Below are positions 9,207-16,678 of a stretch of DNA of 64,000 nucleotides, in pieces (the stretch's first letter is position 1; the number at the start of each line of letters is the position of its first letter). The notes beneath the pieces are model-generated. The model had not been told where the DNA came from, searched no databases, and saw nothing but the letters and a program-made list of their open reading frames with translations. The stretch covers positions 1 to 64,000 of the forward strand of contig NZ_MAEW01000019.1 in the NCBI RefSeq assembly GCF_002013375.1, in the 5' to 3' direction. The stretch comes from Mycobacterium sp. D16Q13. Lineage in GTDB: Bacteria > Actinomycetota > Actinomycetes > Mycobacteriales > Mycobacteriaceae. Position numbers and translations under genes: made by a program.

Positions 9207-9920
9207 ATGCCGAGCACAGTGACGCAACCGACACGCGGATGGCAGGGCACGGTTCTCAAATTGTTCCGCGCCGGCGACTATCAGCTAACACTGACCGGTC
9301 GGCAGGAGCTGACCGATCACTATTTGAGGCTCAGCTTCTCGGCAGGTGGTCTGCTGCACGGTCGTGACGTTCATCCGACCATGTGGATCCGGCTGTGGTT
9401 CTCGGATGGGGAGAAGCTGCACCAGCGTGGATACACACTGGTCAATCCCGACCCGCAGGCCGATACCGTCGATATCGAGTTCGCGCTGCACGACGGGCTG
9501 GCCGCGCGCTGGGCACAGTCTGCCCAGGTCGGCGACACCATCGAGGCGACGGTGCTGGGCAGTCATTTCGAGCTCCCCGATCCGGCCCCCCGTGGATACG
9601 TCATCGTCGGTGACACCGCGTCCGTGCCGGCGATCAACTCCCTGCTGGCGGCGATCGGCGACAGTCCGGCCACGGTGTTTCTGGAGGCCGCACACGAGAG
9701 CGACAAAACACTGCCGGTCGGCGCCGATGCGGTCTGGGTGGATCGCGATGGCGAACGCTCGCTCGCCGACGTCGTGCGTGAGGGAGCCTTCGATGCCCCC
9801 GAGTTCTTCGGGTGGGTGGCATGCGACACGCGGACCACACGCGAGGTCTCGCACGTCCTCAAGGGCCACTACGGCATCGCGCGCAGGTCGATCAAGGCCC
9901 AGGCTTACTGGATGGCGTAA
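9207..9920 (+). CDS. Siderophore-interacting protein (FAD-binding, ViuB/SIP family)
   Basis: Cytoplasmic flavin-dependent ferri-siderophore reductase, predicted to release iron by reducing Fe(III) in the imported chelate. The 237-residue chain has the SIP-family flavin-binding motif RGYTLVNPD near residues 73-81, a central GYVIVGDTASVPAINSLL nucleotide-side motif, and a C-terminal KAQAYW motif also seen in the N-terminal SIP domain of IrtA in this window. A good ribosome-binding site precedes the ATG. An IdeR-like box sits 30 bases upstream, and ESX-3 is divergent. It is a stand-alone SIP in addition to the SIP domain of IrtA, so the organism has at least two such reductases. Confidence 0.9.
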   Translation: MPSTVTQPTRGWQGTVLKLFRAGDYQLTLTGRQELTDHYLRLSFSAGGLLHGRDVHPTMWIRLWFSDGEKLHQRGYTLVNPDPQADTVDIEFALHDGLAARWAQSAQVGDTIEATVLGSHFELPDPAPRGYVIVGDTASVPAINSLLAAIGDSPATVFLEAAHESDKTLPVGADAVWVDRDGERSLADVVREGAFDAPEFFGWVACDTRTTREVSHVLKGHYGIARRSIKAQAYWMA

Positions 9921-9953
9921 AGGGAAACGGCCTGATGGAACGGTCGATGCCGG

Positions 9954-10280
9954 CTACGAGGCGAGCCGCAGCCTCGGCATCTGCCTACCCGCCGCGTCCA
10001 GGATGGTGGTGACGGTGCCGAACCGGTCCGTGGCACGTCGGCAGAGTTCGCGCAGCTGACGCGGATCGGTGGCATCAGCGGCGATGGCCATCACCTGATC
10101 CGCCCCGTAGCCGTGGAGCGTCCTCGTCAGATCGGTGGCATGTCTGCCGCAGACGACGACCCGATGCCCGTTGCGCACCAGAATCCGGACGATCTCACGC
10201 CCGCTGGGGTCATCGGCATTGAGGACGACGACAACATCGGGTTCCGAGTCGTCGGTGCCGGAGGTTGGGTTCTGGTGCAT
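9954..10280 (-). CDS. Short Rossmann-fold (SDR-like) protein
   Basis: A 108-residue product convergent with the SIP gene. It shows an N-terminal beta-strand (DVVVVLNADD), a glycine-containing turn where SDR proteins have TGxxxGIG, then HRVVVCGRH and a later AIAADATDP segment like the adenine-pocket motif of short-chain dehydrogenases. It is far shorter than a functional SDR (about 250) and has no Tyr-x3-Lys catalytic pair, so it is either a nucleotide-binding half-protein or a remnant. Role unknown. The ATG has a weak GGGA upstream. Confidence 0.5.
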   Translation of the reverse strand: MHQNPTSGTDDSEPDVVVVLNADDPSGREIVRILVRNGHRVVVCGRHATDLTRTLHGYGADQVMAIAADATDPRQLRELCRRATDRFGTVTTILDAAGRQMPRLRLAS

Positions 10281-10380
10281 GTCCCTATTGAGCCAGCGAT
10301 TCCTGGGGCCCGGATGTGAGCGCCATGTGGATTGCTTGGATGACCTCCACTGTTGGTTCCATTCATGCCGAGTCGGCGGG

Positions 10381-11526
10381 TCAGGCCCTCGTGCGCTGCC
10401 GATATGACCGCGCCGCCTTTTCCAGGCCCTCCGCAGACTCCTCGCCCCAGGACCGCAGCATCGCGCGGTTGGCCAGCACTACATCGCGTGTGGCCTGGAT
10501 CCGCTGGGCCTCATAGGCTGCCAAGCCGAGTGCGAAATCGCCGGACGACTCCGACAGTGCGTGCGCCAACACCCGGGCGTCGACGACGGACTGTGATCCA
10601 CCGTTGGCCCCTAGCGGATACATGGGATGTGCGGCATCGCCCAGCAGCGTGACTCGGCCGCGGCCCCACGAGGGCAGCGGGTCGCGGTCCACCATCGGGT
10701 ACTCGACGATGCGTCGGGTGCCGCGCACCATTGCGCCCACATCCAGCCACCCGAAATCCCAGCCGGGGAAGTGGCCCAGCACCTCATCGGCGTTGACGGG
10801 GTCATTCCACCGTGCGCTGTCGGGTAGCTCCCCGGGGGGATTGGTGCGTGCGAGTGCCACCCAGTTCACGGTGTGTGCGCTGATCGGGTAGGCGATGAGT
10901 TCGTGATCGGTGTCGTCGTGCGCGGCGACCATGGCCTTCCCGGTGAGGAAGCGGCCGATATCGGCCACCCCGCGCCACATTCGCACACCCGACCAGCGCA
11001 ATGGATCCACCGGATGAAGTTGTGCGCGTGTCGCCGAATTCACGCCGTCGGCGCCTACCAGAACGGCTGCCGCAATATCGCCGTCGGCTGTACGTACGCG
11101 GACACCCGCATCGTTGCCCTCGAATCCGAGAACCCGGCAGTCCGTCCGAATTGCTTGTGGACCAAGGCGTTCCCGCACCGCATGGAGCAGCATGAGTTGT
11201 AGACGACCGCGGTGCACCGAGATTTGTGGGTACGGGTAGTCACCCGCGCGTCCCCGCGGCTCGCTGTACAGGACGGTGCCGTGCTTATCGCAGAATCGAA
11301 TCTCTGTGGTAGCGATGCCCATGCCGGCAAGCTCGTCGCCCAGTCCGAGTTCGGTGAGGACGCCCACGGCATGCGGAAGCATGTTGATACCGACGCCCAG
11401 CGGCTTGACCTCGCGTGCGCTCTCCAGCACCGCGGCGTCGAAGCCCGCGGCATGCAGGGTCAGGGCTGCGGTAAGCCCACCGATGCCGGCACCGGCAATC
11501 ACGATTTTTGTCGTGTTCTCACTCAT
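10381..11526 (-). CDS. FAD-dependent aromatic monooxygenase, PhzS-like
   Basis: Class A flavoprotein hydroxylase of about 381 residues. The start MSENTTKIVIAGAGIGG (ATG at 11526; an alternative ATG is four codons upstream) carries the FAD-binding GxGxxG. RPLGVGIN-type residues near 50, the central VGADGVNSATR (DG motif), and GDAAHPMYPLGANGGSQ near 290 (second FAD motif) are all present. Many blocks resemble the pyocyanin enzyme PhzS as I remember it (VNWVAL, YPMVDRDPLPxWGRGR). The real substrate is unknown; no other phenazine gene is visible, so a salicylate or other aromatic substrate is possible. The LysR gene is divergent with 71 bases between, and probably controls it. Confidence 0.85.
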   Translation of the reverse strand: MSENTTKIVIAGAGIGGLTAALTLHAAGFDAAVLESAREVKPLGVGINMLPHAVGVLTELGLGDELAGMGIATTEIRFCDKHGTVLYSEPRGRAGDYPYPQISVHRGRLQLMLLHAVRERLGPQAIRTDCRVLGFEGNDAGVRVRTADGDIAAAVLVGADGVNSATRAQLHPVDPLRWSGVRMWRGVADIGRFLTGKAMVAAHDDTDHELIAYPISAHTVNWVALARTNPPGELPDSARWNDPVNADEVLGHFPGWDFGWLDVGAMVRGTRRIVEYPMVDRDPLPSWGRGRVTLLGDAAHPMYPLGANGGSQSVVDARVLAHALSESSGDFALGLAAYEAQRIQATRDVVLANRAMLRSWGEESAEGLEKAARSYRQRTRA

Positions 11527-11597
11527 AGCATTCAGCATCGGCCGACGGCATTCAGAAGTCCAAGATCTATCTATTCACGGTTCTATAATTAGTACTT

Positions 11598-12467
11598 ATG
11601 GAGATGCACCAGCTCCGGTACCTGCTGGCGGTGGCGGACGCGGCGAGTTTCACCAGAGCTGCGGCTTCTCTCCGCGTCGCGCAACCGGGGGTGAGTGCCC
11701 AAATCCGCCTTCTGGAACGTGAACTGGGGCAGGAACTGTTCGACCGATCGGGCCGCCAGGTCCGACTTACCGACGCGGGCAAAGCGGTGATTCCCTATGC
11801 GCGAGCCGCTCTGGCCGCGGTCGACGGAATCCGCGAGGTGGCCGATGAGATCGGGGGACTGCTGCGCGGACATATCGCATTCGGCACCGTCACCTCGCAT
11901 GGCGCTGATCTGCCCGCGCTCCTCTCGGCGTTCCATCGCGACCACCCCGCGATCAGCATCAGCCTTGCCGAAGCGCGGTCGGACAAGCTCATCGCAGGGC
12001 TGCGTGAGGGTCGGCTGGACGGCGCCATTCTCGCCCTGGGGGCCGGGGAACCGCAGGAGCTGGGGTTGCGCATCATCGATGACCAACCTCTGGTCGCCGC
12101 GGTTGCGGCCTCCGATCCGTGGGCGAAACGGCGCACGGTGACACTGGAGATGCTCTGTGAGCGCATCCTGATCTGCCTACCCACGGGCAGCGGTATTCGT
12201 TCGATTCTGGAATCCGCGTGCCAGGCCGCGGGCCTCACTCCGAATGTGGCGTTCGAAGCGAGCTCACCGCGGTCGTTACTGGTCCTCGTCGAACAGGGGC
12301 TTGGTGTGGCGGTGGTGCCCGCTCCATATCTACGGACCCGGCCAGGCGTGGTTGCACTGGATATCCAACCCGCATTACGAGGTCGGCTCGCGCTGGCGTG
12401 GCGCCTCGGCGGCCCGACGGGGCCGGCGGCGCGCACCTTCCTGGAGCGGGCCCGCACCGTCCTCTGA
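11598..12467 (+). CDS. LysR-family transcriptional regulator
   Basis: A 289-residue LysR regulator. The N-terminal winged helix (MEMHQLRYLLAVADAASFT, then AQPGVSAQIRLLERELGQELF) fills residues 1-60, followed by a periplasmic-binding-like effector domain. The gene is divergent from the PhzS-like monooxygenase, the usual LysR arrangement with its target. The short AT-rich gap (11539-11597) contains candidate T-N11-A motifs around TCTATTCACGGTTCTATAA. No effector can be read from the sequence. Confidence 0.9.
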   Translation: MEMHQLRYLLAVADAASFTRAAASLRVAQPGVSAQIRLLERELGQELFDRSGRQVRLTDAGKAVIPYARAALAAVDGIREVADEIGGLLRGHIAFGTVTSHGADLPALLSAFHRDHPAISISLAEARSDKLIAGLREGRLDGAILALGAGEPQELGLRIIDDQPLVAAVAASDPWAKRRTVTLEMLCERILICLPTGSGIRSILESACQAAGLTPNVAFEASSPRSLLVLVEQGLGVAVVPAPYLRTRPGVVALDIQPALRGRLALAWRLGGPTGPAARTFLERARTVL

Positions 12468-12672
12468 CCCGCCGTTCCGATCACCTTGAATCCAATCCCG
12501 GCCGTCGCGCGGCGGTGGCGCAATGGTGTGCATCCGACGGTGCGTAGCAGGTAGGAGTGGGGTAGCGACCGGCGCAATGAAGCAGACCTGACAGATATCG
12601 ATTTCATTCGCCGGATGGCCGTTGAGCTGGCCTTTAGCGTGTTGGCGAGGTTGTCTCACGTCAGGAGAACTC

Positions 12673-13416
12673 GTGGCCGCTGTCGAGCCCACACCATTAC
12701 GCCGTCCGCGCGCCGATCAGGCGCGGCTGGTCGCGGATGTGCTGCGCCACCAAATCCACGCCGGGGGATACACCGACGGCGGCCTGCCGAGCGAACAGGA
12801 ACTGGCCGCGGAGTTCTTTGTGTCCCGCAATACGGTCCGGGAGGCGCTGACGACGCTGAAGGAAGAAGGCCTCATCGAGCGTGGACCTCGTACCGGCACT
12901 CACGTTGCGTTGCGCAAGTACGAGCACGGATTGGACGCGCTGCTCGGGCTCAAGGAGACCTTCAAGGGATACGGCGAGGTCTGGAATGAGGTCCGCGTCA
13001 TCCAGGAGGTGAATGCACCGCCGGCGGTGGCGCACAGGTTGCGACTTGAGCCCGGCGCGCGCGTCATCTTCATCGAGCGGCTGCGCTACCTCGGCGATCT
13101 GCCACTGAGCCTGGACAAGACCTATCTCACCGCCGATGTGGGGGAGGCGGTCATCGAGCACCAGCTCGAGACCAACGACGTATTCGCCCTGATCGAGCGT
13201 GTGACTGGACGCAGGTTGGGATCGGCCAATCTGGCGCTGGAAGCCGTTGCGGCGGATTCACATTCGGCGGCGACATTGCAAGTGCCCGACAGTGCGCCGC
13301 TGCTGCTGCTGGAGCGACTGACCCACCTCGATGACGGGACCCCCGTCGACCTCGAGTACATCCGGATGCGCGGTGATCGAATCACGTTGCGCAGCAATCT
13401 ATTAAGGGATATCTGA
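12673..13416 (+). CDS. GntR/HutC-family regulator (UTRA domain)
   Basis: A 247-residue regulator with an N-terminal GntR winged helix (LPSEQELAAEFFVSRNTVREALTTL) around residues 35-75 and a UTRA ligand-binding domain after residue 100. I chose the GTG at 12673 because AGGAG stands five bases upstream; an upstream TTG in the same frame would add 17 residues that look non-coding. It is the first gene of an operon with the AprB-like ferredoxin (8 bases downstream), an ABC importer and the AprA-like flavoprotein, so its ligand is probably the imported compound or a product of it. Confidence 0.88.
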   Translation: MAAVEPTPLRRPRADQARLVADVLRHQIHAGGYTDGGLPSEQELAAEFFVSRNTVREALTTLKEEGLIERGPRTGTHVALRKYEHGLDALLGLKETFKGYGEVWNEVRVIQEVNAPPAVAHRLRLEPGARVIFIERLRYLGDLPLSLDKTYLTADVGEAVIEHQLETNDVFALIERVTGRRLGSANLALEAVAADSHSAATLQVPDSAPLLLLERLTHLDDGTPVDLEYIRMRGDRITLRSNLLRDI

Positions 13417-13424
13417 GGACTCTC

Positions 13425-13652
13425 ATGGCATTGGTCAACAACCGTATCGACGTTCCGGTCACCATCGACGAATCGCTGTGCATCGAAGGCTGCACGCTGT
13501 GTGTGGACATCTGCCCACTGGATTCGCTGGCGATCAATCCAGAAAACGGCAAGGCCTTCATGCACGTCGACGAGTGCTGGTACTGCGGCCCGTGCGCGGC
13601 TCGCTGTCCTACCGGTGCCGTCACCGTCAACATGCCCTATCTACTCCGTTAA
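13425..13652 (+). CDS. Two-cluster 4Fe-4S ferredoxin, AprB-like
   Basis: A 75-residue ferredoxin with two cysteine sets: CIEGCTLCVDICP (Cx3Cx2Cx3CP) near residue 19 and CWYCGPCAARCP (Cx2Cx2Cx3CP) near residue 47. The second set, with its Glu-Cys-Trp-x-Cys context, resembles the beta subunit of dissimilatory APS reductase (AprB, about 150 residues), though this protein is half that length and lacks the AprB tail. It is the likely electron-transfer partner of the AprA-like flavoprotein at the end of the same operon. Gaps to both neighbours are 8-13 bases. Confidence 0.88.
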   Translation: MALVNNRIDVPVTIDESLCIEGCTLCVDICPLDSLAINPENGKAFMHVDECWYCGPCAARCPTGAVTVNMPYLLR

Positions 13653-13665
13653 GTCAGGACACCTC

Positions 13666-15063
13666 ATGAAGAGAACAGCCCTTCTCTCCGCTTTGCTTCT
13701 TACCCTCGTCGCCGGCTGCTCCCTGGACTCCGGGTCCGGCTCGGCGAACGAGGTGACCGTCGTTGTGGGGTATCAATCGAAGACCATCAACACGGTGACC
13801 GCAGGCACGCTGCTGCGCTCTCAGGGATACCTGGAGAAGCGGCTCGCGGAGGCCGGTTCGCGCACCGGAAACAAGTACACCGTGCAGTGGCAGGACTACG
13901 ACACCGGAGCGCCGATCACCGCACAGATGCTCGCCGAGAAGATCGACATCGGCTCGATGGGCGACTATCCGTTGCTGATCAATGGATCTAAGACTCAGGC
14001 CAACGAGAAGGCTCGCACCGAGCTGGTATCGATCACCGGGTACAACGCCAAGGGCGCGCTCAACATGGTGGTGGTACCACCGAACTCGCCAATAACCACA
14101 CTTCCCGAATTGAAGGACAAGAAGGTGTCCGCGAGTGTGGGCTCGGCCGGGCATGGCACGTTGGTGCGCGCGCTGCGCAACGACGGCCTGGACCCGGCCA
14201 AGGATATCGAGGTGCTGAACCAGCAGCCGCAGGTTGGTGCCTCGGCCCTGGAATCCGGTCAGGTGCAAGCGCTGTCACAGTTCGTGGCCTGGCCGGGCCT
14301 GCTGGTCTTCCAGAAGAAGGCCAAGCTCCTCTATGACGGTGCCGAGCTAAATGTTCCGACCTTTCACGGCGTGGTGGTGCGCCGCGACTATGCCAAGCGG
14401 CATCCGGAGGTGCTCGACGCGTTCTTGCAGGCTCAGTTGGACGCCACCGATTTCATCCACGAAAAGTCTCTCGAGGCGGCTCGCATCGTGGCCGAGGGCA
14501 GCGGCCTGCCCCAGGAAGTGGTGTACCTCTACAACGGGCCGGGCGGCACGTCGTTCGACGCCACGCTCAAGCCGTCACTCATCGAGGCGTTCACAAGCGA
14601 TGTGCCCTACCTGAAATCAATCGGAGACTTCGCTGATCTCAACATCAACGAGTTTGTGCAGGATGGTCCGCTGCGTCAGGCTTACGCGACACGTGCGAAG
14701 AATTACGAAGCCGAGTTGGCCGCTAAGGTCAATCCGCTGGTGCTGCACCCTGCCGACGGGGCTGACCCGGGTCGTGCCGCCGAGATCTGGTTCGACGGTA
14801 AGGATTCCACGCAGGTGTACCCGACCGCGCAGGAGCTGCTAAAGGCCGTCAACGCAGCCAACGCGGCCGGTCAAAAGGTCCGTGCCGCCTACGTCGCCGA
14901 TGCCGAACTAGGCACCCGGTGGTTCGCCGACCATGCCTGGTGGGTCCGGGATTCGGCTGGGTTGCACCCGTTCACGACGAGTGCGGGCGCTAGCCGGTAC
15001 ATCGCCAGTCATCCCGATGCCGCTTCCCTGGATTACACGCAGGCACTGGCGGCCGCATCGTGA
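13666..15063 (+). CDS. ABC importer substrate-binding lipoprotein (nitrate/sulfonate type) with C-terminal extension
   Basis: A 465-residue binding protein. It starts with a lipoprotein signal (MKRTALLSALLLTLVAGC, lipobox LVAGC, Cys 18). Residues 30-340 are of the NrtA/SsuA/TauA type (TINTVTAGTLLRSQGYLEKRL, IDIGSMGDYPLL, KDKKVSASVGSAGHGTLVRAL). Beyond this, about 120 more residues continue (from NPLVLHPADGAD to the end), longer than usual for the family, with WWVRDSAGLHPFTTSAGASRYI. I chose the ATG at 13666 because upstream codons of the open frame overlap the ferredoxin gene. It is followed by permease and ATPase genes. Confidence 0.88.
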   Translation: MKRTALLSALLLTLVAGCSLDSGSGSANEVTVVVGYQSKTINTVTAGTLLRSQGYLEKRLAEAGSRTGNKYTVQWQDYDTGAPITAQMLAEKIDIGSMGDYPLLINGSKTQANEKARTELVSITGYNAKGALNMVVVPPNSPITTLPELKDKKVSASVGSAGHGTLVRALRNDGLDPAKDIEVLNQQPQVGASALESGQVQALSQFVAWPGLLVFQKKAKLLYDGAELNVPTFHGVVVRRDYAKRHPEVLDAFLQAQLDATDFIHEKSLEAARIVAEGSGLPQEVVYLYNGPGGTSFDATLKPSLIEAFTSDVPYLKSIGDFADLNINEFVQDGPLRQAYATRAKNYEAELAAKVNPLVLHPADGADPGRAAEIWFDGKDSTQVYPTAQELLKAVNAANAAGQKVRAAYVADAELGTRWFADHAWWVRDSAGLHPFTTSAGASRYIASHPDAASLDYTQALAAAS

Positions 15064-15938
15064 GCAGCCTGCCGATCCTGGAAGCCAGACCGCGAACGGT
15101 CGGGGTTGCCGCCGCCGAGGGGCAGGTCCACGTGGCTGCGAATCCTCGGCGACAGGGTTCGCGGTATCTCGCCTGGGGTATCCGGGCGTCGTCCGTGGCC
15201 GCTGCCGTGTTGCTCTGGCAGCTCTTGACCGCCAACAAAGTGCGGTTCGGGCTTCGATTCGACACCCTTCCCACAGTCACCGAGATCGTCTCCGCGCTCG
15301 CCAAGCGCATTGGTACCGAGCAATACTGGCTAGATCTCGGCCAATCCACCATCCGGATCCTCACCGGGTTCGGCCTCGCCGCGGTGCTCGGTGTCATCAC
15401 CGGTATCTGGCTGGGACGTTCTCCGCTGTTCGCGAACATCTTTGGCCCGCTCACTGAATTGGCCCGCCCGATTCCCGCGATCGCGATTGTGCCGGTTGCC
15501 ATCCTGTTGTTTCCCAGCGATGAGGCCGGGATCGTGTTCATCACCTTCCTGGCGGCGTATTTCCCCATCATGGTGAGTACGCGCCACGCGGTGCGCGCAC
15601 TGCCCACGCTGTGGGAAGAATCGGTCCGCACACTGGGCGGCGGTCGCTGGGATGTGCTGTTGCGAGTGGTGTTGCCCGGCAGCCTCCCCGGTGTGTTCGG
15701 TGGGCTGTCCGTCGGCATCGGTGTGGCCTGGATATGTGTGATCTCCGCCGAAATGATCTCGGGCCGTTTGGGAGTCGGATATCGGACCTGGCAGTCGTAC
15801 ACGGTGTTGGCCTATCCGGATGTGTTCGTGGGGATTATCACCATCGGGGTTCTCGGTTTTCTGACGTCGGCAGCCGTCGAGCTGATCGGGCGCCGGGTGA
15901 CACGGTGGCTGCCCCGCGCTGAGGAGGCACGTTCATGA
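15060..15938 (+). CDS. ABC importer permease (SsuC/TauC type)
   Basis: A 292-residue inner-membrane permease of the BPD_transp_1 type. Six or so hydrophobic segments lie between residue 38 and 285. The EAA-type cytoplasmic loop is seen near LWEESVRTLGGGRWDVLLRVVLPGSLPG, residues 185-212. The GTG start overlaps the stop of the binding-protein gene (GTGA). It works with the preceding lipoprotein and the following ATPase. The substrate is probably a sulfonate, nitrate or similar small anion by family, but this is not decided by sequence. Confidence 0.92.
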   Translation: MSSLPILEARPRTVGVAAAEGQVHVAANPRRQGSRYLAWGIRASSVAAAVLLWQLLTANKVRFGLRFDTLPTVTEIVSALAKRIGTEQYWLDLGQSTIRILTGFGLAAVLGVITGIWLGRSPLFANIFGPLTELARPIPAIAIVPVAILLFPSDEAGIVFITFLAAYFPIMVSTRHAVRALPTLWEESVRTLGGGRWDVLLRVVLPGSLPGVFGGLSVGIGVAWICVISAEMISGRLGVGYRTWQSYTVLAYPDVFVGIITIGVLGFLTSAAVELIGRRVTRWLPRAEEARS

Positions 15939-16678
15939 GTGCCTCAACCCTCGTGCTGGATGGGGTCACCCTCGGCTATGGCGGACGTACAGTGGTGGAC
16001 CGCCTCAGCCTGACCGTGCGCCCCGCTGAGATCCTGGTCCTCACCGGGCCCTCGGGCTGTGGAAAGTCCACCGTGCTGCGCGCACTGGCCGGGCTGCTCC
16101 CGCCAGATTCCGGCACCATCCGCGCCGACGGCGAAAGGGTTGTCACCACCTCACGCCATCGGGCCATGGTGTTCCAGGACAATGCTTTATTGCCTTGGCG
16201 CACTGTGCAATCAAATGTCGAGCTGGCACTCAAGCTGGGCGGTGTGCCTCGTGCGGGGCGGCGTGCGGCGGCGCAGACCTGGATCGATGATGTAGGCCTG
16301 ACGGGCTTCGAGGATTACCTGCCCAAGAGTCTCTCGGGCGGCATGCGCCAACGTGTCCAGTTGGCCCGCGGCCTGGCGGGTGCTCCGCGCGCGGTCATGA
16401 TGGACGAGCCCTTCGGAGCGCTCGATGCCCAGACTCGAGCCAGCATGCAGCGCCTCTTGATCGATACCTGGCGCAGTCATCCCACCACGGTGGTGTTCGT
16501 GACCCACGATGTCGACGAGGCCTTGCTACTCGGAGACAGAATCGCGGTCCTGGGCCGCGCCGGCCACCCGCTGCGCGCACTGCTGGATGTTCCCAGTCCT
16601 CGCGAGCCACTGAGCGATCGGAGCGCTTTACGCACCGAAATTCTTGCCGCACTGAATCATACGGAGCTTGTTGCCTGA
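15935..16678 (+). CDS. ABC importer ATPase (SsuB/TauB/NrtD type)
   Basis: A 247-residue ABC ATPase with Walker A GPSGCGKST near residue 40, Q-loop VFQDNALLPWRT, signature LSGGMRQRVQLARGL near 133 and Walker B AVMMDEPFGALD near 155. The LLPW after the Q-loop is characteristic of nitrate/sulfonate/taurine ATPases. Its ATG overlaps the permease stop by four bases and its stop overlaps the flavoprotein start by one, so transporter and enzyme are translationally linked. Confidence 0.93.
   Translation: MSASTLVLDGVTLGYGGRTVVDRLSLTVRPAEILVLTGPSGCGKSTVLRALAGLLPPDSGTIRADGERVVTTSRHRAMVFQDNALLPWRTVQSNVELALKLGGVPRAGRRAAAQTWIDDVGLTGFEDYLPKSLSGGMRQRVQLARGLAGAPRAVMMDEPFGALDAQTRASMQRLLIDTWRSHPTTVVFVTHDVDEALLLGDRIAVLGRAGHPLRALLDVPSPREPLSDRSALRTEILAALNHTELVA

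Noticed and set aside
14700..15063. Calling a true NosL domain at the end of the binding protein
   Set aside because: The likeness is limited to a few aromatic and Ala/Tyr positions, and the metal-binding Cys and Met residues of NosL are missing. It is kept only as a hint among the findings.
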